A stretch of 53,787 bases of DNA, taken from positions 1 to 53,787 of the forward strand of contig JBNAVY010000012.1 of NCBI GenBank assembly GCA_049700195.1, written 5' to 3'. Both the position numbers and the translations under genes were made by a program. Shown here in pieces: positions 1-8,193 of this stretch. The notes below the pieces were generated by a model. It worked only from the letters and a program-made list of their open reading frames with translations, was not told the DNA's origin and made no database searches. Numbering within the stretch: position 1 is the first letter of the stretch; every line of letters starts with the position of its first letter. Origin of the DNA: JBNAVY01 sp049700195 (GTDB taxonomy: Bacteria; Bacillota; Thermoanaerobacteria; Thermoanaerobacterales; Thermoanaerobacteraceae).

Positions 1-54
1 AGCGCACGCCTGATAAGCGTGAGGTCGATGGTTCAAGTCCATCTAAGCCCACCA
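1..54 (+). tRNA. tRNA-Ile (GAT anticodon), 5' end missing
   Basis: The window opens inside a tRNA. Visible are the 3' part of the D arm, an anticodon arm with GAT at 12-14 in the loop CTGATAA, the variable region, a T arm with the GGTTCAAGTCC signature, the acceptor 3' strand and an encoded CCA at 52-54. GAT decodes isoleucine ATC/ATT. About 20-25 bases of the 5' half lie outside the window. A terminator follows at once, so this is the last gene of its transcript, possibly a tRNA cluster or rRNA operon. Confidence 0.95.
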
Positions 55-56
55 TG

Positions 57-80
57 ATAACCCGGAGGGTTATTTTTTTT
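57..80 (+). terminator. Rho-independent terminator after tRNA-Ile
   Basis: A 7-bp stem (57-63 with 67-73, containing CCC/GGG) closes a 3-base loop and is followed by a run of T residues to 80. It starts three bases after the tRNA CCA, as expected for the end of a tRNA transcript. Confidence 0.85.
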
Positions 81-134
81 ATCTTTTTATTAGATTTAGA
101 AATTTTTTCTTAAATATGGAGGAATTTCGTTTTT

Positions 135-143
135 TTTGTCGAA
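135..143 (+). promoter_or_regulatory. possible Spo0A box upstream of degS-like gene
   Basis: The sequence TTTGTCGAA matches the core 0A box (TGTCGAA) bound by phosphorylated Spo0A. It lies 33 bases before the start of the sensor kinase gene. A 7-base match can easily occur by chance in a window of this size, so this is only a candidate site; no clear -35/-10 pair accompanies it. Confidence 0.3.
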
Positions 144-176
144 TTATTAATTTAGCCCTTAAATTGAGGTGATAAT

Positions 177-1322
177 ATGGGTAATGAATTTACATATAAT
201 AAAAAGTTAGATAATATTGTTGAAAAAACAGTTGAAGCTATAGAAAATAGTAAAAATCAGATTTTCGACATTTTAGAAAAAGCAAAGGAAGAAGTAAAAA
301 GGCTTGAGAAACAACTTGAAGAGTTAAAGTTAAGAGTATCTAATATTATTAAAGAAGTAGAATTATGTGAAAAAAGAGAAAGAAGATCAAGAGTTAGATT
401 AGCCTTTGTAAGTAAACAATTTAATAATTTATCTGAAGAAGTTATAAAAGAAGCTTATGAAGATGCTAAAGAGGCACAGATTGAAACCGCATTAAAAAGA
501 AGAGAAGAAAAAGAACTTATAGATAGAAGAAATGATTTGGAAAGGAAATTAATAGATAATAAAGCTATTGTAGAAAAAGCCGAAAATCTTGCAACACAAA
601 TCAATATTGCACTTAATTATCTTAATACTGATTTAAGAGAAATGAATAATAAATATGAAGAATTAAAAGATAAACAGTCTTTAAGTATTAAAATTATAGA
701 AGCTCAAGAGGAAGAAAGAAAAAGAATCGCACGGGAAATTCACGATGGGCCTGCACAAACAATGGCAAATATGCTTCTAAAATCAGAGTTATGTGAGAAA
801 ATGATTGACAAAGATATTTTGCAAGCAAAAGTTGAAATAAGAAATTTAAAAGAAATTGTACATCAATCTTTAAAAGAAGTAAGAAAAATAATCTATGATT
901 TAAGGCCGTCAGCATTAGATGATTTAGGGCTTATACCAGCACTTAACAGGTATATAAAAACTTTTACAGAAGATACTGGGATTCTTGTGGACTTTGTTAT
1001 TTTATCAGAATACAATAGGTTAAGTCCTGAAATAGAAATAACATGTTTTAGAGTTGTTCAAGAAGCATTAACAAACATTAAAAAACATGCAGAAGCAAAA
1101 AAAGTATCTATAAAGTTTGAATTTGGAAATCAATTTATAAGTATTATTATACGAGATGATGGAATTGGTTTTGATAAAAATCTATATGAAGGGGGTTATG
1201 GAATTTTAGGAATGAAAGAAAGAGTCGAAATATTAAAAGGCAAGTTTGAAATTAGCAGTTTTATAGGTAAAGGTACACAGATTTATGTGTCGATTCCATT
1301 GAGAGGTGTTACTAATGATTAA
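177..1322 (+). CDS. degS: DegS-like sensor histidine kinase
   Basis: Cytoplasmic sensor kinase of the HisKA_3/HPK7 type. Roughly residues 10-175 are charged and helical, suiting a long coiled-coil sensor region with no membrane segments. The H-box EEERKRIAREIHDGPAQ follows, with the phospho-acceptor at His189, the same number as B. subtilis DegS, and the length (381 aa) is also close. An HATPase domain follows with N-box EALTNIKKHAEAK, G1 box DDGIGFD and G2 GYGILGMKER. The ATG at 177 has GAGGTG six bases upstream. The 3' end overlaps the response regulator start, so the pair is translationally coupled. In Bacillus, DegS-DegU controls exoenzymes, motility and competence; the targets here are unknown. 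Confidence 0.9.
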   Translation: MGNEFTYNKKLDNIVEKTVEAIENSKNQIFDILEKAKEEVKRLEKQLEELKLRVSNIIKEVELCEKRERRSRVRLAFVSKQFNNLSEEVIKEAYEDAKEAQIETALKRREEKELIDRRNDLERKLIDNKAIVEKAENLATQINIALNYLNTDLREMNNKYEELKDKQSLSIKIIEAQEEERKRIAREIHDGPAQTMANMLLKSELCEKMIDKDILQAKVEIRNLKEIVHQSLKEVRKIIYDLRPSALDDLGLIPALNRYIKTFTEDTGILVDFVILSEYNRLSPEIEITCFRVVQEALTNIKKHAEAKKVSIKFEFGNQFISIIIRDDGIGFDKNLYEGGYGILGMKERVEILKGKFEISSFIGKGTQIYVSIPLRGVTND

Positions 1323-1935
1323 CATATTGTTAGCAGATGATCATACATTAATACGTAAAGGATTAATTCAGTTAATCGAGATGGAAAAAGATATGATAGT
1401 AATTTCACAAGCTGCTAATGGAGAAGAAGCTTATGAATTAGTCAGTAAATTAAATCCGGATATTGTTCTTATGGATATAAATATGCCGATTTTAAATGGT
1501 ATAAAAGCTGCAAAAAAAATAAAAGAAAGTAATGCTAAAAGTAAAATTTTATTTTTAACAATATATAATGATAAGGAATATTTAATGGAAGCCATAAAAA
1601 TTGGTGCTGAAGGATATATATTAAAGGATGCTGAATATGATGAATTAATAAAAGCCATAAGAGTAATTTATAATGGAGGGTTTTATGTTCACCCATCTTT
1701 AAAGCTGGAAAAAGAAAATCTAAATAATGAGTTTTTAAAAAAACAATTGACAAATAGGGAAATTGAAATTTTAAGTTTAATTTCAAAGGGTTATAGTAAT
1801 AAAGAAATTGCAACTAAATTATATTTAAGCGAGAAAACTGTTAAAAATCATGTTTATAATATTTTTAAAAAGCTAGATGTTAAAGATAGAACGCAAGCAG
1901 CTATTTATATGATTAAAAATGAAACAGCATTATAA
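1315..1935 (+). CDS. degU: DegU-like response regulator, NarL/FixJ family
   Basis: Two-domain response regulator of about 206 aa. The receiver domain (residues 1-120) has acidic residues in ILLADDHTLIRKG, the phospho-acceptor Asp54 in VLMDINMP, and a conserved Lys in YILKDAEYDEL. The C-terminal LuxR-type DNA-binding domain contains LTNREIEILSLISKGYSNKE and the recognition helix SEKTVKNHVYNIFKKL. I chose ATG 1315, preceded by GAGAGG with eight-base spacing, over an in-frame GTG at 1306. It overlaps the kinase stop by eight bases. It is the likely phosphorylation partner of the adjacent DegS-like kinase. Confidence 0.9.
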   Translation: MINILLADDHTLIRKGLIQLIEMEKDMIVISQAANGEEAYELVSKLNPDIVLMDINMPILNGIKAAKKIKESNAKSKILFLTIYNDKEYLMEAIKIGAEGYILKDAEYDELIKAIRVIYNGGFYVHPSLKLEKENLNNEFLKKQLTNREIEILSLISKGYSNKEIATKLYLSEKTVKNHVYNIFKKLDVKDRTQAAIYMIKNETAL

Positions 1936-1953
1936 AAAATCAAATAGTCTTAT

Positions 1954-1982
1954 TTGACTTTTAAAAAAATTTGGCATAATAT
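1954..1982 (+). promoter_or_regulatory. putative sigma-A promoter for the aminopeptidase gene
   Basis: TTGACT at 1954-1959 is followed after 17 bases by TAATAT at 1977-1982; an alternative -10, CATAAT at 1975-1980, has a 15-base spacer. It sits in the gap between the response regulator and the aminopeptidase gene. The -35 is good and the -10 only fair. Confidence 0.45.
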
Positions 1983-2080
1983 ATATTTTAGAACACAAAA
2001 TATAGTGTATGTAATGAAGAAAATGTATTCATATAAATTCTTCATTATATAAAAACATAAAAAACTTGGGGGGTATTACT

Positions 2081-3472
2081 ATGGAAGATTTAAAAAGTAT
2101 TGAAAAGCGTTTTGCTTACAAAAATGAAGATGCTTGGCTTAAGTTAACTGACGAGGAAAGAAATAAAGTTTTTCAATTTGGAGAAGATTATAAAACTTTT
2201 ATGTCAGAATGCAAAACAGAAAGAGAAACAGCAAATAAAATTATTGAAATTGCAGAAAAAAATGGTTTTATAAATATTGAGAATGTTAATAATTTAAAAC
2301 CAGGTAGTAAAGTATATTATAACAATAAAGGTAAATCTGTTGTTTTAGCTGTAATTGGTAAAGAATCAATGCAAAAGGGTTTAAAAGCAATTGCATCACA
2401 TATAGATTCTCCACGAATTGATCTAAAACCTAATCCTGTATATGAAGATGGTGGATTAGTTTTATTTAAAACTCATTATTATGGAGGTATAAAAAAATAC
2501 CAATGGGTGACAATACCATTAGCACTTCATGGAGTAGTTATAAAAGCCAATGGAGAAAAAGTAAATATAGTTATAGGCGAAGATGAAAATGATCCAGTTC
2601 TTTATATTTCTGATCTTCTTCCTCATCTTGGAAAAGACCAGATGGAGAAAAAGGCTTCAGAAGTAATTACTGGTGAGGCCTTAAATGCAATAGTTGGTAG
2701 TATACCTATGTCAGAAGAGGTTAGTGTAAAACCTAATATATTAAAATATTTAAATGATAAATATGGTATTGTTGAAGAAGACTTTTTAAGTTCAGAATTA
2801 GAGCTTGTACCTGCTTATAAGCCAAGAGATATTGGTATTGATAGAAGTATGATAGGTGCATATGGACAAGATGACAGAGTTTGTGCATATACATCTTTAC
2901 GTGGTATTCTTGAAATCGAAATGCCTGAAAAAACAGCTGTTGCGATATTTGCAGATAAAGAAGAAATAGGAAGTATGGGTAACACAGGATTACAGTCCAA
3001 GTTTTTTGAAAATGCCATTGCAGAAATTCTGGAAAAATATGAAGGGAATACAGATATTAAATTAAAAAGAGTATTAGCAAATTCAGAGCTTCTTTCTGCT
3101 GATGTTAATGCAGCTTTTGATCCGACATATCCTGAAGTTAGCGAGAAACAAAATACAGCATATGTAGGTAAGGGAATTTGTATTACAAAATATACTGGAT
3201 CCAGAGGAAAAGGCGGTTCCAGTGATGCTAATGCCGAGTTTTTAGGAAAAGTCAGAAAGCTCTTTAATGAAAAAGAAATTATATGGCAGATTGGTGAGCT
3301 TGGTAAAGTAGATATGGGAGGCGGTGGTACTGTCGCACAATATGCAGCAAATTATGGTATGGAAGTTCTTGATTGCGGAGTAGCACTGCTTAGTATGCAT
3401 GCACCATTTGAGCTTGCTTCAAAAGTGGATATATACATGGGTTATAAAGCTTATAAAGCTTTTATGGAATAA
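2081..3472 (+). CDS. M18 family aminopeptidase
   Basis: Zinc-dependent cytosolic aminopeptidase of the M18 family (463 aa, normal length), which removes N-terminal residues from peptides, often acidic or hydrophobic ones. Metal and catalytic motifs are present in order: ASHIDSPRIDLKP near residue 110, GQDDRVCAYTSL near 265, the Glu pair in FADKEEIGSMG near 290, SADVNAAFDP near 340, and the C-terminal His in SMHAPFELASKVD. I chose ATG 2081, which has a run of six G seven bases upstream, over an in-frame TTG at 2066. It is a single-gene unit between a putative promoter and a bidirectional terminator. Substrate preference cannot be read from the sequence. Confidence 0.92.
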   Translation: MEDLKSIEKRFAYKNEDAWLKLTDEERNKVFQFGEDYKTFMSECKTERETANKIIEIAEKNGFINIENVNNLKPGSKVYYNNKGKSVVLAVIGKESMQKGLKAIASHIDSPRIDLKPNPVYEDGGLVLFKTHYYGGIKKYQWVTIPLALHGVVIKANGEKVNIVIGEDENDPVLYISDLLPHLGKDQMEKKASEVITGEALNAIVGSIPMSEEVSVKPNILKYLNDKYGIVEEDFLSSELELVPAYKPRDIGIDRSMIGAYGQDDRVCAYTSLRGILEIEMPEKTAVAIFADKEEIGSMGNTGLQSKFFENAIAEILEKYEGNTDIKLKRVLANSELLSADVNAAFDPTYPEVSEKQNTAYVGKGICITKYTGSRGKGGSSDANAEFLGKVRKLFNEKEIIWQIGELGKVDMGGGGTVAQYAANYGMEVLDCGVALLSMHAPFELASKVDIYMGYKAYKAFME

Positions 3473-3504
3473 AGAATAAATCCGGATTTACCGGATTTAT
3501 TCTT
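3472..3504. terminator. bidirectional terminator between convergent genes
   Basis: A perfect 14-bp stem (3472-3485 with 3491-3504) encloses a 5-base loop, with A residues on one side and T residues on the other, so it can stop transcripts from both strands. It touches the stop codon of the aminopeptidase gene and contains the stop codon of the convergent CAP gene. Confidence 0.85.
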
Positions 3505-4159
3505 TTATAAACATCTCTACTATAATAATTCCATTACCTTCTTTATTTGTTACTATACCAATTCCCATCTTATTATAATAAGGGTTTAGAATATTTGCTC
3601 TGTGACCATCCGAGTTCATAAGAGAATAATGAGCCTTAATTATATTTGAATTAGTTGCAATATTTTCTCCAGCAAAACTATACTTTATTCCCATTTTTTT
3701 CATCATATCAAAAGGTGAGCCATAAGTAGGAGAGTTATGGGAAAAATAATTATTTTCTTTCATGTCATAGGCTTTAGTTTCTGCTAGGTTTGATAAACGC
3801 TGATCGATTTCTAAAGGTGATAATTTTCTTTGTATTCTTTCATTGTTTATAAGCTCTGCTAGTTTTTTTTCTTCATCAGTTAAAAAACTTATATTTGTAT
3901 TAATTGTAGTATTTAAAGTGAAAGTTTTAAGGCTGTTTTCTGAAGTTGTATTGTCTTTGACTTTATTTTGAACATAATTACTATTATAATTTGATTTATT
4001 AAGATCAGCTAAAATTACATATGATGGTACTGATGTTTTTACTGTTAAATTTTTAGAGAAACCCTTAGAATAAAACGATTGTGCATATAATGATGAATTA
4101 GGTGCAAAAATAAATATTAATATTATTACTAATGAAAATACTTTTGTTCTTTTATTCAT
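3497..4159 (-). CDS. secreted CAP-domain (SCP/PR1-like) protein
   Basis: 220-aa protein with an N-terminal signal peptide (basic MNKRTK, hydrophobic core to about residue 25, likely cleavage after YAQ), a spacer of about 70 residues rich in Ser/Thr/Asn, and a C-terminal CAP domain. CAP hallmarks are LAELINNERIQRKLSPLEID, LAETKAYDM, YFSHNSPTYGSPFDMM, GENIATN, SDGHRANILNPYYNKMGIGI. It belongs with the bacterial YkwD-type CAP proteins, many of which are associated with spores or the envelope; the biochemical role is not established. The ATG has AGGAGG six bases upstream. The stop lies inside the shared terminator. Confidence 0.88.
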   Translation of the reverse strand: MNKRTKVFSLVIILIFIFAPNSSLYAQSFYSKGFSKNLTVKTSVPSYVILADLNKSNYNSNYVQNKVKDNTTSENSLKTFTLNTTINTNISFLTDEEKKLAELINNERIQRKLSPLEIDQRLSNLAETKAYDMKENNYFSHNSPTYGSPFDMMKKMGIKYSFAGENIATNSNIIKAHYSLMNSDGHRANILNPYYNKMGIGIVTNKEGNGIIIVEMFIKE

Positions 4160-4320
4160 ATTTTACCTCCTATAATAATTATTTTCCTGGATAATAAATT
4201 GTTTTTCATGTATTATATATTCTTTTTTCATTTTAAAAATCCTTTAAGTAAATTATGGCCATAGTGGTAATTGTATCACTATATAAGAGTTTGGAATATA
4301 TTAATTTTGAGGTGAATTAT

Positions 4321-4578
4321 ATGAAATTCGGATTAATTGTATTTTATTCTTATCAACATGGAGTTATGGTAGAAAAAATTCTTAAAAGGAATAATATACC
4401 TGTAGAATTTGTTCCAACACCAAGAAGTTTTATGTATAGTTGTAGCAATTCTATAAGATTTGGGCTTGAATATAAAAATCTAGTTAAAGATATTTTAAAA
4501 AGAATAAATATCCCTTATAAAGGGATATATGAAGTGGAAAAAAATTATAATGGATATAAAGTAGTAAATAATATTTAA
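4321..4578 (+). CDS. DUF3343 family protein (putative Se/S carrier-like)
   Basis: 85-aa protein matching DUF3343, a small family suggested to carry selenium or sulfur on a conserved cysteine. Family features are the N-terminal strand FGLIVFYSYQHGVMVEKILKRNNIPVEFVPTPR and the SC motif in YSCSNSIRFGLEY. Family members as I recall them usually read S-C-G at the cysteine; here it is S-C-S. ATG 4321 has GAGGTG six bases upstream, so the in-frame upstream ATG at 4255 is probably not used. Only four bases separate its stop from that of the convergent gene. Function is not known. Confidence 0.72.
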   Translation: MKFGLIVFYSYQHGVMVEKILKRNNIPVEFVPTPRSFMYSCSNSIRFGLEYKNLVKDILKRINIPYKGIYEVEKNYNGYKVVNNI

Positions 4579-4582
4579 AAAA

Positions 4583-5956
4583 TTAAGACTTTTTGTAAAA
4601 AATTGATTTAATTTTATCTATGGTTTTAATATTTCTAATTTCATTTGCTTGACTTTTTAAAATGAAAACCTGATTTTCTAAGTCTATAATCTGTTTTCTT
4701 AAATTTTGATTTTCGATAAGTAATGTATTGAAAAGCACACTATAACTATCTGCTTTTTGAAAAATTTTATTTTTGTCTTCTTCGAGCCTTTTTATAATTC
4801 CTTGTAAATCCTCTATATTTCTTTTTTTTATTAGAATTTCATTATTTTTTTTATCTAATTCTTCTTTTAATTTATTTTTTTCTTGTATTGCAATATCTAA
4901 TTTTTCTGAAAGTATTTTTAAATATTCCTGAACTTCACTTATGTAAAAAGTGAAATAAGAATTTTTATCTAATTTATTAAACATGTTATTTTTAGTTTGT
5001 AATAAAACATAATTTTTTTGATTATCAGAATAACAATAATTTGAAATTATTTTTTTATCAAAATCTGAAAATTTGTTAACTTTATAATTTGTTTCAGATA
5101 TTTCTAAAACTTTAAATGGTCTACTCCAGCTTGTTCCAAAATCGTTAGAAATAAGGCTGTAAATATTTTTGTTTTTGTTATAAGTGCACCATAATGTGTT
5201 ATTTATTAATGTTATAATTGGTGAATCTGTATCTTCTAAATATACTAAAGAGATAGTATTATTCCAAGATCCTTTAGGCCATCCGCCATTAGTTTTTTTC
5301 CTGTATTTTATTTCTTTTGTTGAATTATCTTCTAACCATATAATATGGCTATTTTTATTTTTATCATTTATTATATCCTGAAATAAGATATATTTTGATT
5401 CAGCAATGAGAGATTTTTGTGACCAAAAATTATTATTATAAAATGTATAATATAATTTATGGTTTATTTCTTCAGTTACGTAAATTAAATGAAGGTTACC
5501 TTCTATATCTAATGAGACACTATATGGTTGAGATGAAGAATTATATTTTATAGTATCAATTTTACTTCCATACCAGATCTTATCCCATTTCATATATGAT
5601 AAAATTATTTCATCAGGTTTTTCTAAATTTTTTATTGTAAACATAAGATGATATATATCATCGCAAATTAACAATTTTAAATTATCAATATAAATTTTTT
5701 CTTCATATTTGTATATTGTTTTTTTAACCCAAGAATTGTTTTTATTTGTAATATGAACTATTTCTCTTTTATCATTGAAATATATAATATTAAAATTGCC
5801 ATTTTTATCACAAGTTACATCAAAATTTGAAAAACAGTCTTCGGTAATAAGTATTTCTTTTACATTTTCTTTGTCTTTAAAATATAAAAATATTTTTTTA
5901 TATTTTAGAAAAAATATATAGATATTATTATTTTTACTTAAAAAAATATCCTGCAT
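4583..5956 (-). CDS. uncharacterised protein with Asp-box/sialidase-like repeats and C-terminal coiled coil
   Basis: 457-aa protein I do not recognise as a named family member. Residues 1-330 are beta-rich with recurring strands of the type NFNIIYFND, NLHLIYVTEE, NSHIIWLED, TLWCTYNKN, and one exact Asp-box, SNDFGTSW (S-x-D-x-G-x-x-W), as in beta-propeller sialidase and BNR proteins. Residues about 345-445 are a Lys/Glu/Leu-rich coiled coil. There is no signal peptide or membrane segment, and I cannot identify sialidase catalytic residues. ATG 5956 has AGGAGGG six bases upstream and is preferred over an in-frame ATG at 5974. It may be a structural or binding protein that oligomerises through the coiled coil; that is inference. 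Confidence 0.6.
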   Translation of the reverse strand: MQDIFLSKNNNIYIFFLKYKKIFLYFKDKENVKEILITEDCFSNFDVTCDKNGNFNIIYFNDKREIVHITNKNNSWVKKTIYKYEEKIYIDNLKLLICDDIYHLMFTIKNLEKPDEIILSYMKWDKIWYGSKIDTIKYNSSSQPYSVSLDIEGNLHLIYVTEEINHKLYYTFYNNNFWSQKSLIAESKYILFQDIINDKNKNSHIIWLEDNSTKEIKYRKKTNGGWPKGSWNNTISLVYLEDTDSPIITLINNTLWCTYNKNKNIYSLISNDFGTSWSRPFKVLEISETNYKVNKFSDFDKKIISNYCYSDNQKNYVLLQTKNNMFNKLDKNSYFTFYISEVQEYLKILSEKLDIAIQEKNKLKEELDKKNNEILIKKRNIEDLQGIIKRLEEDKNKIFQKADSYSVLFNTLLIENQNLRKQIIDLENQVFILKSQANEIRNIKTIDKIKSIFYKKS

Positions 5957-6098
5957 AATTATCCCTCCTATCATTAATATATTCTTTAAAAATTTATTTA
6001 TAATAATTCTATAAAAAGTTAGATAAAAAGAGGATTTTAATATGGATTGTAGAATAATAAATATATATTGGTTATAAATTATTTTAGGAGGAATGTTT

Positions 6099-7451
6099 AT
6101 GGATTACGATGTAATAATTTTAGGAGGAGGACCTGGTGGCTATACAGCAGCAATAAGACTTTCAGAGCTTGGAAAAAAAGTCGCAATTATTGAAGAAGAC
6201 TCTTTAGGTGGAACTTGTTTAAATAGAGGTTGTATACCTACAAAAGTATATGCCCATGCAGCAGAAATAATAAATAATATAAGTAGTGCTAAAGATTTTG
6301 GTATATTAGCTCAATATACTATAGATATAGCAAAACTCCGTCAAAAAAAAGAAAGGGTTGTTAGAAGGCTTGTTGGTGGAGTTGGATATTTAATGAATTT
6401 ACATAAAGTCGACGTTATAAAAGGTAAAGGAAATTTTATTGATGAACATACAATAGAAGTTGATAAGAAATATACTGCGGAAAATTTTATTATAGCTACA
6501 GGTTCTAAGGTTTTTATGCCTCCAATAGAGGGACTTAATTTAGAGGGAGTTGTTACCAGCAATAAAGCTTTAGAACTTGAAAAAGTGCCAGAAAAAATAG
6601 TAATTATTGGTGCGGGAATAATTGGATTAGAATTTGCTAATATATACTCTTCTTTAGGAAGCAAGGTAACTATTATTGAGATGTTACCGGAACTTTTGCC
6701 TATGTTAGACAGAGATATTGCTGATATAATGGGAAAAGCTTTAAAACGAAAAAAAATCGATATACATTTTAATAGCAAAGTTGAAAGAATAGAAGAAGGA
6801 CTAAAAGTTGTATACACAAGTGATGGCAATACCCAGGAAGAACATTGTGACATGGTATTAGTTGCTGTTGGACGTGTAGCTAATATAAATGGTATTGAAT
6901 CATTAAGCCTTGATATGGACAGAAAAGGTATTAAAGTTGATGCACATATGAGAACCAGTATTAAAAATATTTATGCAGTTGGGGATGTAACCGGAGGTAT
7001 ACAATTAGCACATGTGGCATCATATCAAGGAATTGTGGCTGCTAATAACATAGCGGAAAATATAAAAGAAGCAGATTTAACTGTGATACCAAGTGCTATT
7101 TATACAGATCCTGAAATTGCATGGGTTGGGTTAACTGAAAAATTAGCTAAAGAAAAATACAAAGATTTAAAAATTGGTAATTTCCCTTATAGTGCTTCGG
7201 GACGTGCTATGACAATGGGTCAAAGTGAAGGAATTGTTAAAGTAATAGCAGAAGCCAAATATAATAGAGTAATTGGTATGGAGATTATAGGAGCAGGTGC
7301 AACAGAAATAATTCATGAAGGTGTCCTTGCAATTAAAGAAGAGTTTACACTAGAAGAATTAGCTGATAGTATTCATGGACATCCAACTCTTTCAGAAAGT
7401 ATAAAAGAAGCATGTGAGGATGCTTTAGGTATGCCAATTAACAAAGGATAA
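6099..7451 (+). CDS. lpdA: dihydrolipoyl dehydrogenase (E3)
   Basis: 450-aa flavoprotein that reoxidises dihydrolipoyl groups of 2-oxoacid dehydrogenase, acetoin or glycine-cleavage complexes using NAD+. It shows the FAD fold GGGPGGYTAAIRLSELG, the redox pair Cys40/Cys45 in GGTCLNRGCIPTK, the NAD fold IIGAGIIGLEFANIYSSLG, the second FAD motif YAVGDVTGG and the C-terminal active-site HGHPTLSES. There is no N-terminal lipoyl domain. ATG 6099 is seven bases after AGGAGG; the ATG at 6093 is only one base after it. The following lipB and lipA genes suggest it serves lipoylated complexes encoded elsewhere. Confidence 0.95.
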   Translation: MDYDVIILGGGPGGYTAAIRLSELGKKVAIIEEDSLGGTCLNRGCIPTKVYAHAAEIINNISSAKDFGILAQYTIDIAKLRQKKERVVRRLVGGVGYLMNLHKVDVIKGKGNFIDEHTIEVDKKYTAENFIIATGSKVFMPPIEGLNLEGVVTSNKALELEKVPEKIVIIGAGIIGLEFANIYSSLGSKVTIIEMLPELLPMLDRDIADIMGKALKRKKIDIHFNSKVERIEEGLKVVYTSDGNTQEEHCDMVLVAVGRVANINGIESLSLDMDRKGIKVDAHMRTSIKNIYAVGDVTGGIQLAHVASYQGIVAANNIAENIKEADLTVIPSAIYTDPEIAWVGLTEKLAKEKYKDLKIGNFPYSASGRAMTMGQSEGIVKVIAEAKYNRVIGMEIIGAGATEIIHEGVLAIKEEFTLEELADSIHGHPTLSESIKEACEDALGMPINKG

Positions 7452-7512
7452 TTAAAATATAATATTTTATTTATTATATAAATTTGGTAATTTGATTTAA
7501 GGAGGATAAAGT

Positions 7513-8193
7513 TTGAGAAACGGTGAAATCTTGAATTTAGGGATTATACCATATCAAGAAGGAAGAGATATACAGTTAAAAGCTTTTGATAGGGTTAAAA
7601 GTGGCAAAACAGATGGGATATTATTACTTTTACAGCATCCCCCGGTTTATACTGTAGGAGTTTCAGGAGAAATTGAAACTGATTCTTTAATACCTTTGGA
7701 AGAATTGTCAAAAAGAGCTGAACTTTATAAAGTAGAAAGAGGTGGAAAGACAACATTCCATGGTCCAGGACAAATAGTTGCATATCCGATTTTTAATTTA
7801 ACAAAATGGCAAAAAGATGTACATCTTTTTGTAAATAATTTAGAAGAAACAATTATACGATTATTACATGATTATGGTATAAAAGCTGGTAGAAAACCCC
7901 AATATACTGGTGTGTGGGTTAAAGATGAAAAAATTTGTGCAATAGGCATTGCAGTTAAAAAGTGGATCACATGGCATGGAATAGCGTTAAATGTAAATAC
8001 AGACTTATCATACTTTGATCTAATAAATGCTTGTGGTATAAAAGAATTCGGTGTTGTAACTATGGAACAATTAGGTATAAAAGAAGATATTGAAAAAGTG
8101 AAAAATAAGATGATTGAAAAATTCAGTGAAGTTTTTGATATAAAATTTAATAAAATAAATTTGAGTGATTTGGCGGTGGAATCTGATGCGTAA
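7513..8193 (+). CDS. lipB: octanoyltransferase LipB
   Basis: 226-aa lipoyl(octanoyl) transferase that moves octanoate from acyl carrier protein onto lipoyl domains, the first step of lipoate synthesis. The signature ERGGKTTFHGPGQIVAYPI is present, with the acyl-accepting Cys174 in NACGI and the conserved Lys in ICAIGIAVKKW. The TTG start has AAGGAGG seven bases upstream. It lies 61 bases after lpdA and overlaps lipA by eight bases, so lpdA-lipB-lipA is probably one operon. Confidence 0.95.
   Translation: MRNGEILNLGIIPYQEGRDIQLKAFDRVKSGKTDGILLLLQHPPVYTVGVSGEIETDSLIPLEELSKRAELYKVERGGKTTFHGPGQIVAYPIFNLTKWQKDVHLFVNNLEETIIRLLHDYGIKAGRKPQYTGVWVKDEKICAIGIAVKKWITWHGIALNVNTDLSYFDLINACGIKEFGVVTMEQLGIKEDIEKVKNKMIEKFSEVFDIKFNKINLSDLAVESDA

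Noticed and set aside
116..172. 18-codon ORF between the tRNA terminator and degS
   Set aside because: It has no Shine-Dalgarno of its own and consists largely of a T-tract reading TTT codons; it only happens to run into the degS ribosome site.
6341..6853. 170-aa minus-strand open frame
   Set aside because: It lies wholly inside lpdA, whose protein shows every family motif; the composition is Ser/Leu/Pro-rich as expected for an antisense shadow.
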